A stretch of DNA of 62,000 bases from NCBI GenBank assembly GCA_014529385.2, contig CM043945.1, positions 153,141,741 through 153,203,740 of the forward strand. The letters are read 5' to 3'. Origin of the DNA: Adiantum capillus-veneris. Lineage: Eukaryota > Streptophyta > Polypodiopsida > Polypodiales > Pteridaceae. Both the position numbers and the translations under genes were made by a program. The notes below the pieces were generated by a model that worked only from the letters and a program-made list of their open reading frames with translations, did no database searches and was not told the origin of the DNA. Each line of letters begins with the position of its first letter. Within the stretch, counting starts at the first letter, position 1. Positions 1-10,322 of the stretch are shown piece after piece.

Positions 1-972
1 GTTCAACCGGAGGAGACAATAAAAGAGGCAAGTCAGCCTGTGGAACAGCCAAAAGAGCCTATGGCTGAAACGGAAGATGAGGAAAGCAGGCCTATAGATG
101 AGCAAAAGGATATGGATGAGGAAAGCAGGCCTCGGGACGAGCAAAATGATATGGATCAGGAAAGGATGTATGAGGCAAGCCGATCAACCTTGAATCAGGC
201 AGAAAGGGCCATGGGGGAGACCCCTGATGAAGCTTTGAATGATGACTATGAAGATAAAGCGGAGGAGAGCAACAATGACATGAACACTACAGAGACCCAG
301 TATGGACCCTTGCTACCTGTAGATACGGTTGTTCCGGTAATGTCTATTCAAGTATGGCAAAATATGTTCAGCTTCTAACTACTTATATGTACTTGTCAAC
401 TTTTACAGAGGTTGATTATCTTGGACGTCAATGGATTGCTGCTGATGCGGGTGCCTCTCGGTGACAGAGGACCCTTTGATGATTTGCAAACGTTTCGGAT
501 GGGAACTTGTCGAGTCGTGGTTCGTCCAGGAACCAAGGAGTTTATTGAGTTTCTTCTTCCGCGCTTCAGAGTTGGCATATGGTCTTCAATGCAAAGGCAA
601 AACTTATCGCCACTAGTTGCAATAGTTTGCAGTGTATGCCAAGCTCACACGTCAGATTTTGCTTTTTTGTATGATCAAAGAAAATGCGTTACTGTTGAGG
701 GCCACTACCACCCTAAAAAACCAGGATTACCTCTTTTGTACAAACCGTTTAGCCAAATCGGTGTACCCTTTGATGCAACTAATACACTACTAATTGACGA
801 TACTCCCGAAAAGGGAGAACTAAATCCGCCGGGAACAACCATCTCACCACCTTCTTTCGAGGGGCATTCCTTCGATTTTTACCTTGAAGATATTCTGATT
901 CCATACTTACAGAAATTGTATCTCAGTCCATTGTTCACGGACGAGTTTGTACTTTCTAATGAATTAAGATGA
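1..972 (+). CDS. Acidic protein with C-terminal CTD-phosphatase-like (FCP1/SCP, HAD) domain; 5' end outside window
   Basis: Two exons are visible: 1-336, open from the window edge, and 409-972. The 72-bp phase-0 intron has a GTAATG donor, a CTAAC branch-like site at 375-379 and a TTTTACAG acceptor. The first exon encodes a Glu/Asp-rich stretch with repeats of the type DEESRPxDEQxDMD. The second encodes a HAD fold of the FCP1/small CTD phosphatase family: a LDVNGLL motif (in place of DxDxT), VRPGTKEFIEFLLPRF, GIWSS, and the acidic motif LLIDDTPEKGELNPPG. The second Asp of the catalytic DxD is Asn; plant relatives with DLNG are known, so activity is uncertain. It lies tail-to-tail with gene A and is assigned to transposon copy 1 by position only. 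It could instead be a host gene next to the transposon. The frame is intact in the window. Confidence 0.7.
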
Positions 973-1002
973 TTCTTCTATCTGTGTTTTTCTAATATAT
1001 AG

Positions 1003-1004
<2 letters not shown>

Positions 1005-1069
<65 letters not shown>
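1005..1069. repeat. (GA)n microsatellite
   Basis: An uninterrupted AG dinucleotide tract lies just after the stop of the CTD-phosphatase-like gene. Confidence 0.95.
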
Positions 1070-1073
<4 letters not shown>

Positions 1074-1192
1074 ACGTGGTAAACAAATGTATTTCAAGCA
1101 CACTTTTTCACAGGGCACAATTGAAAAATGAGATCAATAAACTTCATGTCTTGAAAGTCATTTGTATACACTTGGGTTTACAAGAATATCTG

Positions 1193-2613
1193 TTACATTG
1201 ACACTACTTCAACCCGACCATCCAACTCTTTGCACAAAATATCTTTTTCTCTTCGCCGCATCACCTTACGGCCAGCTAAGAAAAAGGAAAAATCTGATAG
1301 TTCCTTGTCCATTGACTCTTCAATGATGTCATTTCGCAAATGCTGAAGACTGCATAGCTCCCTTATTGTAACCACCAATAGTAGGCCATTCTCTTTATCA
1401 ATCACTTCCACATCCACAGTAGGATTATCTTCCAAACCTGCAGAAACTTGGTCCATAGGAATGTACTTACCGTTTAGCATTTGTGATCGCATATACCAAA
1501 ATGAGAGTAATAGTGATTGGCTTGCAATCATGTACTTGACAACTAGAGTATCAAGCGCGACCTCGCACCGTAAACCAATCTCTTCCTTTGCATACCATCC
1601 TTTGTCAAGAAGTTTGTCACAGGATGACTGCTGAAATGACTTGCACATGAACATAGTTTTTGTAACTCTGATGTTGTAGCTATGAAACAGCTCTATGAAG
1701 AGTGCAACAGGACAAAAGTTTGCAATTCGAACCAGTTTGGTAGGAACAGAGCTACGCAGAGACCTTTGTATATCCTTGTAGAGCTTACTTCGCATTGCCT
1801 CCACCATTGTTTCCTCGGGAACTGGCCAGTCCACAGTGTTCCAATCAGTCGGTAGAGGTAGTTTCACCAACATGCCATTCTTATTGCCTGAGCTGAGTTG
1901 GTAAAAGTGGTCATAAAAAAAGATTCCCTCATCAGCCAATCTTTTGGTGCTCCTCTCTGAATACTGTAGAGAACCAATATGGGCATGTACAACATGGAAG
2001 AGGCCTATTATGCACTCCACAGGCTCCCATTGCTCATAAGAAGAGGGATAAACATCTGCAATATATAAAAGAAGAGTTAAACTAAGAGTATCAATAAGTA
2101 CAAATGACAAATCTAATGTAATTGAGTTGTGAAGAGTAGAGACATTACTCATAACAAGCGGGAGAAACATTGCAAAATATATAGGAAAAGTTATAATGAG
2201 AGTATCAGTAAGTTCACATGTCAAGAGTACTTACAATTGCAACGTGGTTGATGTATATTTGATACATTTCCACCGTTTGCTATCACCTCTGGATGGGTAA
2301 ACACATGCTGAACAAGAACTTCCTTTACAGATCTTTTGCCGATCTCAACTTTGAAATCCAACACCCTGGCTTTCCATGCTGAGCGGTAAACGTTGATACC
2401 ACTAAACCTCTTGGGTCTTCTTGGTTGCATGAGGACCCATGAACCTTTGTTTATCCTTTGTCCAACCCATTGGTTGTCTGCACTTATTGAAGCTGGTATT
2501 GTAATTGAGGATATGCTACTACTTGGCCTTCTAGGCAAAGTGCCGTTGTTGTTTGTTGGTGTGAGAGACAGTAAACACCTTGAGGCTCTTGGGCGAGAAG
2601 ACGTGGATGCCAT
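1193..2613 (-). CDS. Transposon gene A, copy 1 (unrecognised family, ubiquitin-like C-terminus)
   Basis: Two exons on the minus strand, 2613-2235 and 2055-1193, are joined by a 179-bp intron (donor GTAAGT, acceptor TATTGCAG) that keeps frame. Exon 1 starts MASTSSRPRA and has a compact segment with KGSWVLMQP, a W-K-x-R-V-L-x-F core and VQHVF. Exon 2 starts near YVYPSSYEQWEPVE and has a family motif IIGLFHVVHAHIGSL. The last 80 residues (VTIREL, LRNDII, FFLAGRKV) suggest a beta-grasp ubiquitin-like fold. Homologues occur at 13910-15183 and 38681-39942. This is the only copy of the three with an open frame throughout. I do not recognise the family and assign no function. It is divergent from the transposase-like gene to its right. 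Confidence 0.65.
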
Positions 2614-2959
2614 AACTCTCAGAGAAAAGCTTTAGTGGAGGGAGATTCACTTTGAAAGCATTCTAATGGAGGGAAAGTGTTTCAAAATTCCAATATCTTG
2701 TGCGGGCTTAATGGTCACCCTCCAGTACGTTAATGACCATGAGAGAATATCAGAAGTGGGACCACACGCAAGCACCTAAAAGCTCGGTAAAAGTGAGGAA
2801 ATTACTATGCTACAATCCTAGTTTCGTGAAAGTTTTATGCTATTTTCCTATTTTTTGAGTTTTTCCAGGTACTTTTCTACGTAACGTAGCCTTCATGCTC
2901 ATTGGACGCGCTCTATTTTTCTCTCTCTTCATATGGCCCTCCAAATGACCTCCAAAATT
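2614..2959. other. Spacer between divergent gene A and transposase
   Basis: This spacer lies between the start of gene A (minus) and the first recognisable transposase codons (plus). No ORF or clear repeat is seen. It presumably holds the 5' region of gene A. Confidence 0.4.
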
Positions 2960-4038
2960 TCCTAATGACACATGGAGTAGCTGTGGCAAATCCATGCTTA
3001 TACTGCATGGTTGATGCATAATCTCTTGAGAGTGTGCAATGGAATAGAGCTCCCAACAGACATCTTCAAGATAAAACTTTTAGGCCAGTGCTTGATATTC
3101 CTCTAAGTAGAGTTCACATCTGTACACTTCATGCACTCTATCCCAAATAATTGAAAAGGTGGTTCATTTGTACATATGTTTTGCATGGACATTAGAGCCA
3201 AAGAGTGAGTCAAAAAGAGTGATCAAAGCATTAGAGGGAGTTCTCTCAGACATTGGTTTGCATGGAGGCAATGTAAAAATCGAAGAGGACCCTAAGATGT
3301 CTCAAAGTCGTTACCAGGTACCTAGGAAAGCATCGATAGGCGGCGTGAAGGTCAGAAGGTTTCTTGGGTTTAGCCTCAAAGATTCAGATAGAAAAGAGAG
3401 GAGAAACCTGTTCAACAAATGGAAACAGTTACATAAAGTGGTTAAAGACAATGCTGGTGGTGGGGCAATCCAAAATCACAAGGCGAATGTGTGGAAATCA
3501 CTAGATAAAATTTTCCACTACATTGAGCAACATTCTTGGGACCAAAGTAAGCTCACATCATTTTAAGCATCCTTGCTGGATTGGAAGAAGGCTTACCTTA
3601 CAGGGTGGGGTGGGCAACATATCACACATTACATGGTGGGTTAGCATGCTACATATACAAACAAAATTTAAAATTGTACTCTACTCACCATTTTGTTTTA
3701 TTTCAATGCAACGCATACTGTTCAACCATGGTCCATATTTTGCCAAGACATACGGCTCACTATTAATATGGTCCACACAAGAAGGCATGGAAAAAACCCA
3801 CTACATGGCATCAACAGGCTACTTTAAGCACACTAGACATGCGGGAGGAAAGGATAAGGCCAATAGCCTATTAGAGTTACACCAATGGACTTATAGACAA
3901 CTTATTCATAGAGCAAGGCAGAAGGAGCTTCTTAAGAGTTCAGAAATTACACAATCTTTACAACACATCCGCAAAGAGAAGAAACAAATGGCTTGGGGAA
4001 ATTCAAATGCAGGGGAGCACCATGCAAGGTGGCGATAG
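2960..4038 (+). pseudogene. Transposase-like protein, copy 1 (5'-truncated, frameshifted)
   Basis: The readable part begins with ANPCLYCM at about 2986, then an in-frame TAA, then RPVLDIPLSRVHICTLHAL at about 3085-3135. A frameshift leads into the long frame 3159-3566 (CFAWTLEP, IGLHGGNVKI). A second frameshift leads to WKKAYLTGWGG with ITHYMVG (about 3570-3640), then HGPYFAK and the C-terminal signature TQEGMEKTHYMA with YFKHTRH (about 3730-3840). The same ordered motifs occur at 8977-10166 and 46434-49047, which marks it as one family. The CxxC plus CTLHA arrangement resembles uncharacterised transposase-like proteins of large DNA transposons; the superfamily is not assigned. Catalytic acidic residues cannot be picked with confidence. 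At least one stop and two frameshifts make it inactive. Confidence 0.6.
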
Positions 4039-4942
4039 TCAAGAGTTAGGAGCAGAAAAAAATGGACCCGAGCCCGTCATTTTTATCTTCTTCGATGTAC
4101 CTCCTTCTTCCTCACTCTGTACCTCTTCGATGTGCAGGCTTTGTAGACGAGCTTGTTCCTCTATTGATGGCAACATCCCCACGGGCATCAGGCGTCTTTT
4201 TTCTCTCATAAACAACCGCTTGTTGTATGGATCTAAGCTCTCCGAGTCTTCAACCCCTGCAACCAAAGCCTGAGCTGTGTAGGACATGAAATAGGGAGCT
4301 CTGAGTGCTTGGCACTCATACCCAATGCGAAAGACGGGTAGAGCAAACTGTTTCTCAATTAGAATTATTATTTCTACAGTTAGTGGGAGGGGGTGCCCAC
4401 CACACAATCTTGTAATAACTTTCATTGCAAACCGTGGGAACTTTGCATTGTCCTCGACGGAGTATTCCTTGTGGTATATTATGATCTACAAAACAATATT
4501 AAAACATTTATGGACTGTAAGTGAGATGAGTACAATTGCCAAGTACTTGAATTGTTTCTACAAACCTTTTTGTGGTTGAAATGTCCTACGTAGTGAGACA
4601 ACGCCGCATCCTTGCCTTGTACTCCAGTGACAAGCCCTTGCCGTGAGCCTCCCGCTCTTCTAAGGAAAATATCGTCATACATTAGTACCTGTCAACAAAA
4701 AAGATTGATCATAATATTTCATCACTGGGCCATCTCTAATACCATCTAATTGCCTTTAAAATCCTCTGTATATAAAACTCTGCATTAAACATTCTTGATA
4801 GTTCTGGTGCACAATGATGAGAACGGGCATTATATAAGAACATGAATAGTTTTTCTTCACATGTATCCTTGTCCACATTGTCTGTCTCCACGACTATGAT
4901 CCCCATGTCTGAAAGAAAAAGCAAGACAAAACTACTATTCAA
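4039..4942 (-). CDS. Transposon gene D, copy 1 (unrecognised family)
   Basis: Three exons can be read on the minus strand: about 4942-4743, 4688-4566 and 4485-4039. The second intron (4486-4565, 80 bp) has a GTTTGT donor and a TTTTGTAG acceptor; an acceptor ..TTGACAG precedes the middle exon. The middle exon has YDDIFLRRAGGSRQ and GKDAALSHYVGHF. The last exon has MKVITRLCGGHPLPLTVE, APYFMSYTAQALVAGVED and an acidic tail. Matching sequence in copy 3 (GRAKGSRG, KDASSLMHYM, LKILSRFLGYTPLQ, YSSYAAVAEE) and weakly in copy 2 shows this is a transposon gene family. The 5' part is uncertain because no clear initiator exon is seen upstream. No function is assigned. A CGGxPL motif superficially recalls NB-ARC proteins, but the homologues rule that out. 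Confidence 0.55.
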
Positions 4943-4999
4943 AATTGGTCTGTATATTTGGTGTCATAAACAATCAAATATTGGGCATGGAGTATCCCT

Positions 5000-5225
5000 C
5001 AAGGTCTCTATTCGCTTGGTTCTTTCCCGTGCACTATGTCATAATAGGTGATGTGACTAGAGTCAGAACCAGGCAAATAGGAGCCCCAAGAATCTCCAAA
5101 GGGCCCTATTTGCTTGGTTCTATCCCTTGCACTAATGTTATAATAGGTGACCTGAATAGAGTCAGAACCAGGCGAATAAAGGCCCCAAGTATCTCCGAAG
5201 GGCCCTATTCACTTGGTTCTGACCC
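5000..5225. repeat. Tandem hairpin repeat array, copy 1 (period about 99 bp)
   Basis: Units recur at about 5006, 5106 and 5204, each with CTATTCGCTTGGTTCT-like sequence. Between them AGTCAGAACCAGGCGAATA-type sequence forms the inverted partner, so a transcript could fold into repeated hairpins. Comparable arrays lie in copies 2 and 3. Confidence 0.75.
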
Positions 5226-5607
5226 AAGTTGAATTTACGCTATACCCACGTTCATTCGGAACAGGTGGATCGGAGAAAAGCATTTAATGTTATCTGTAAA
5301 AGATATTTATGCCTACTCACTCACTATGCCCAAACATAGCATTGAAAAACAACTCAAACATGGTCACATAAGGAGTCATTATTCCACCCATGCCTTGAAC
5401 CTCACAACGTTGCATGGAGAATCTCAACTAATACGTACGATTTGTAACTATGCTAATCTTGAGGTTGCGAGACTTCTAATCTTACCCTAACGACCACTCT
5501 TGGCTTGTGGAGTGTTGGTCCCCTTGTGCACTAACGCCGTAATGCAGTGGCTTCGGTGCGCACATAGTTAACAACACATAGGCAGAGAAGAGAGACCCGG
5601 GGGGTGG

Positions 5608-5675
<68 letters not shown>

Positions 5676-7084
5676 CTCTCTTTGCAATTTCCAATGGCAC
5701 CGAGGTGGATGGTGATGTCGCAGGTCACTGAGAGAAAGAACCAAAAGGTGGCCAGGAGAAAGAGGACAAAAAGGCAAAGGCAAGGGCGATGGTGACGCGG
5801 CAACAAAGGACTCAAACCAGTGGAGGTCACTCAAACGTAGGATCGCGAGAGATGGCCAAGGGGAAGAGCACAGAAAAGGCAAAGGCAAGGACAGTCTGTT
5901 TGTTCTACTTAGAGATGGAGATGGCGACTGCAATGGCGATCGACATCTGACTCTAAACGGTCACTCAAAAAAGGCATGTGGGTTGTGCTCACAAGGACAA
6001 CTAGTTTGGGGGTAATAAACGGGCTCAGATTCCCATGCAGTACGATCTACCAACCATAAGTGAAGTTGTCACCCTCGTCGAGGTGAGCATACTAAGTTTA
6101 GAGGCAGTACCCCCGCCAAACATTTTAACTATACCCATGCCCCAGATGAGTGCTTATGCAGTGAGAAAATAGTAAAAGCTTGAGTGCTCTTCTACCTCTT
6201 TTCGCATCCTCTACTGCCTAGCATTTTAACTCTACCCCCGTCGTCCACGCTACGTGCAGTGAGAAAACCATCTCTTTTGTGTTCCCAACCCTTTTTGCAC
6301 ATCCTCCTCTTACTCTCTAGTGCTCCCATTGCTTTTTTGGACTCCTGTTCTGTAGTACTTTAGTGACACAGATCTCTACACACAGTGAAGAGGTATGCTA
6401 CTATACTTTTGTGCACTTGTATTGTGTGCGTCAGCACCAACCGAATAAGGGAAGGCAAACTCTATTCCTTGCACTTGTTCGCTTGATACTGACCATCATT
6501 GCTCGGAGCACCTTCTGCGCAAGGGACACACTAAAGAGATATGCTATTATACTTTTCTAAGATCAATACCAAGCGAGTAGAGGCAGTACAACCGTATTTG
6601 GTGCACTTCTTCGCTTTGTCCTGACCTTAGAAAGCTTAAGTCCCTTGTGCAACAAATGACATGTCGTTTTCTGTTATGCTACTTGTAGAGATGCCTCGTG
6701 CAAAGGTCACGCCTAAAAGGGCAACAGGTGACTCTTTGCATGCTCAAGCAAGAAGAAGCCGATATGAGGTGCACAGAGGTGTCCTGTAAGAGCTGTGAAG
6801 GATCGAACGACACATGCAATCACCGGCCATTCCACGTCTTCCTTTCCAGTGACTAGTACAAGAGATTTGCAAGCATTGGAGAGTGGACATGCGATGAGCC
6901 AGCAATGCACTTCTCTGTATGCAAGAAATTGCAGAATACTACCTCATTGAATTATTTGCGATTGCTATATCTTGGCTGTCCATGCACATCGTGTTAGTAT
7001 CATGCCATGTTTTGATACTCTTTGGAGGCTACGCTTCTGCTACGGTGGCTGCTTTAGCCACTACCGATCCGGGATAGTAGAACC
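5226..7084. other. Non-coding spacer with (GA)n tract and degenerate repeats
   Basis: No supported gene. 5611-5673 is a pure (GA)n tract; long ORFs over it on either strand are only RE/SL repeats. 6110-6300 holds two degenerate units containing CATTTTAACTATACCC and GCAGTGAGAAAA. 6360-6640 has further weak units containing ATCAATACCAAGCGAG, the same core as the hairpin array at 7.7-8.2 kb, so this may be a decayed extension of that array. Confidence 0.5.
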
Positions 7085-8964
7085 ATGGATATTCTTAACA
7101 TCCCCCCTCTCCATCCTCGTGCTGCAAGACAGAGAGAGCCTTCTAGGGCTGAATTAAATAGCAGAAGGACACGATCATGGGTCGAGAGAAATGACACAGA
7201 TGGGCAGGCTAAGCCAACCGCCCGTAGAGGGGCGGCTGAGCCAGACGTAGACTGGCATGAGCAAGCCAGGGTGGACCTTGAGGTAGTCATGGAAGAAACA
7301 GAGACAATTATGGAGAAACCAACTAGAAAGAAAAATGAGCAAGGCATGGAGGATCCGGAGCCAATTAGGGAGGAGCCTGTGCCAGTAAGGGAGGAAAATG
7401 TCTCTTCCAGGGAGGAGAATGAGCCAGCCCCGGATAAAGCTCAAGAATGGCAAGGGGAAGCCTTTGCTTCGCGAGGGCCATCCAACAAGGAGCCTTTGCC
7501 ACAGGACTGGATTACTTCAGAGCAAATCAATGAAGAAAATGAAGAGGATTGAAAGTTCTAATTAGCTTAGAACCTCTGCATGCACAGATACTACTTCTTG
7601 GAAGGTCAGAGGAGTCCTGTATTTTCAACCTCGATCAACAAGACTTCCTGTGCATGCGTAGTTTCTCCAACGCCAACGCAACGGATGCGTTCGTCAACAT
7701 TGCTTTGTGGTACTTCTCAAGCTCTTTATAAGTCACGCTTAGTTTATTAAATGGCTCACTTCTGTTAAGACATGGGTCAATACCAAGCGAGCGAGTCAGT
7801 GATTTATGGAATTCGATAGGTACACAACTCGCTTGGTATTGACCCATGTCTTAGCGGCAGACGCCAACATTGCTATGTGTTACATCTCAAGCTTTTATTT
7901 ATAAGTCACATTAGATGGCTCACTACCGCTAATACATCGATAAATACCAAGCGAGTCAGTGGTCTATGGAATTCGATAGGTACACAACTCGCTCAGTATT
8001 GACCCATGTCTTTGCGGCAGTTGTCAACATTGCTATGTGGTCCGTCTCAAGCTCTTTATGAGTCAAGCTTGGTTCATTAGATGGCTCACTATCATTAAGA
8101 CATGGGTCAATACCAAGTGAGTCAGTGGCTTATGGAATTTGATAGGTGCCCCAATCGCTCGGTATTGACCCATGTGTTTGTGGCAGTGACAGCCCACTGA
8201 AAAGTCTAATCTGTACCATTGATTCATGTTAGGCACGTTATTTCGCTTCTGCCCGCTGATGTTCAAAACAAAATATACGTAATAGATCTGCTGACCTTTC
8301 CTATGTTGCAGAACAACGAAATTTTCTTTTTGGCTCTATTGGGCTAGTTTAGCAGAGTCAACTTTGATCTAGCGTGTTTTTTGGTCATTGCATACAATCA
8401 ATCATGATTTTCTTCTTGCCTTGTAAAAACCATGTTGGATTTAGAAGGCTTTCTCCTCATCCTTGATGGTTTTGGTGTAGTGATCATTGGAGTCTGTTGT
8501 TATTTGACATTGAAGATAAGATTGTCTACTACGCAAACTTCGGGAAAAGCAGGCTGTTTCACGGGTGTGTAAAAACGTAAGGCACATTCTGATACATTTG
8601 GAAGTAGCATCTCTTTATAACGTGTGTTACTGACTCAAGTGGTTACGTATGTAGTGCCGCGAAAAAAGTTGTATGCTGTGTAGAGCATATTTTGTTAGAA
8701 CATGATTTAGGGACTACCATCTGGCACGAACGGGTCAACGTAGACACACAGGTTGATGAATATAGTTGTGGCTGGCGAACGTGTTTGAATGCCTTGTTCC
8801 TCCTCAGTCAAATTTTGGATGTACCAAACGTAAGTAATCATGTTGTTTCATTGTTTGTTTCCTGCAACGTTTGTATTAAAAGAAGCAACATCTTTACTTA
8901 CTTTCTTATTATCATGCTACTACAGGAATTTCAATTATATAACTACACCCCCAACAATGTGTGA
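7085..8964 (+). pseudogene. Ulp1-like (C48) cysteine protease gene, copy 2, with acidic N-terminus
   Basis: The ATG at 7085 opens an Arg/Glu-rich, presumably disordered N-terminal region to 7552 with repeats such as PIREEPVPVREENVSSREE. A frameshift leads into 7549-7731 (ISLEPLHAQILLLGR), which matches the corresponding part of the copy 3 protease gene. The catalytic part is further right: DHWSLLLFDIEDKIVYY at about 8482-8532 (His-Trp of the C48 family) and DEYSCGWRTCLNALFLL around the catalytic Cys codon at 8767. These lie in one frame but are separated by stops, so introns or decay are needed. Ulp1-type proteases cleave SUMO-like modifiers; plant transposons are known to carry such genes. 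The tandem hairpin array at 7690-8185 falls inside the gene, probably in an intron. Confidence 0.6.
7690..8185. repeat. Three tandem hairpin units, copy 2 (about 160 bp each)
   Basis: Each unit starts with a copy of the preceding exon sequence (GTCAACATTGCT..CTCAAGCT) and then carries an inverted repeat. In unit 1 the arms GACATGGGTCAATACCAAGC.. (7769-7791) and their 23-nt reverse complement (7828-7850) are perfect, with a 36-nt loop. Units 2 and 3 have the same arms with a few changes near 7931-8011 and 8096-8176. Confidence 0.9.
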
Positions 8965-8976
8965 CATTTTTCTATA

Positions 8977-10166
8977 ATGGCCATCCAACATATTATAATC
9001 TCGGTAAACAGACGTTCAAGAGAGGAAAGCACGCAAACTGAGGAGTTCGAACAGGCTCGTATTGACAAAATGACGCAGCACTACGAGCAGACTCAAGAGG
9101 AGGTTCACAATATGCAAAAAGAAATCAATCAAAATTACGTGGATGCCACAGAAGTAGAGGAATGGGCTACACATCAGCCGACAAGAGCAGGAACAGAGGG
9201 AGTGAATCTTCACATTAACTATGCTTTCACAATGAAACCATTGGAAAAGTCCCAGGAAGCGATTGAAAGAGTGGAGACACTCTTGCATTTCATTGGCTGT
9301 CACAATGGAAATGTGTCTATCGTTACTGCAAAGAACACAGGGGAGGCCCATGAAATTGCTCAACAAGTGTCAATGAGTGGACAAAAAAATAGACACTTTT
9401 GGAAGAAAATTTCCCAAGGAAAGCCAAGTCGATATGCTTCTCAAAACAAATCCAACCAGCATGCGTGTAACCTTTGGGAGCTTTGGAAGGAGTTATGCAA
9501 AGCTACTACTGACAATGATTCAAATGGAAAGCTTGCAAACAAGTGCAAATAGGTTTGGGCGCATTTTGATAAAATGGTCAAGCTTATGGGCCTTTACAGC
9601 ACAACGCCAATCATTTCAAGAAGCCTTGGCAGAACAACGCCAATCATTTCAAGAAGCCTTGGCAGATTTTACCAAGGTCTTTACCCTTTCTGGGGGTTAA
9701 AATAATATCACACACTACATGGTAAGCCATGTTACATGGTGAACTTATTACAAGGGATTGTTTTCATTAAATAATGTGGATCATTTACTCATGTGAACAT
9801 CATATCTTTTTTGTGCATGGTACATTTTTAATGCACAAATATGGATCGCTTGAAATTTTTAGCACTCAAGGCATGGAGAAGTCCCATTATCGAGCAAGGG
9901 TGATGTACTTCAAAAATACTCAACATGGTGGTGTAACGGTGTAATCCAATTATTTGGAGGAGATGTTCAATTGGTTTTTTCTCAAAAGATTTGATCGTAA
10001 GCTCACGACGGAGCGTACGCAACAATCCATGATTGCTATTGAAGTGTGGAAATGGAGCCATCAAGAGTATAGCAACAAGTGGCAAATGTTGCAAGGCCCT
10101 ACCAAGCATGCTGCATGGCGCCAATGCAGAGTGCGACAAGGGTCAAAGTGGATTATGCGCGAGTGA
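8977..10166 (+). pseudogene. Transposase-like protein, copy 2 (decayed)
   Basis: The frame 8977-9552 begins with a coiled-coil-like Glu/Gln-rich stretch not seen in the other copies. It then enters the transposase family at about 9205: INYAFTMKPLEKSQEAIERV, IGCHNGNVSI. A short direct duplication of 33 bp (about 9601-9666) shifts the frame. The WGGxxITHYMV motif survives as GG, stop, NNITHYMV at about 9693-9720. The C-terminal signature FSTQGMEKSHYRARVMYF with KNTQHGG is at about 9855-9925. Several stops and at least two frame changes make it a pseudogene. The CxxC/CTLHA half seen in copies 1 and 3 is missing here. Confidence 0.6.
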
Positions 10167-10268
10167 CTACACATGAACGCACGGTCCAACTCTAAACGAT
10201 ATGTTCATTTAAAAAATTATAGTTTTTTTCCAAATTAGTGTGAACAACGCCCTTTCAAAATGGTCCCT

Positions 10269-10275
10269 TATAAAT
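10269..10275 (+). promoter_or_regulatory. TATA box candidate for the H3-like gene
   Basis: TATAAAT lies 48 nt before the ATG at 10323, in the usual plant position once a short leader is allowed for. Confidence 0.45.
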
Positions 10276-10322
10276 ATTGAACCACTCATTTCTTAAGCAC
10301 AGGTGAGCTCTTACCATACCAA

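Noticed and set aside
4039-4942. NB-ARC disease-resistance fragment (CGGxPL and GSRxxxVTG-like motifs, minus strand)
   Set aside because: The same blocks occur in gene D of copies 2 and 3 without P-loop or other NB-ARC motifs, so these are features of the gene D family.
5482-5933. Long ORFs rich in SLSLSL or RERERE
   Set aside because: They are translations of the (GA)n tract at 5611-5673; the same applies to ORFs at about 19.6-19.8, 27.7-28.0, 28.5-29.4 and 50.2-50.5 kb.
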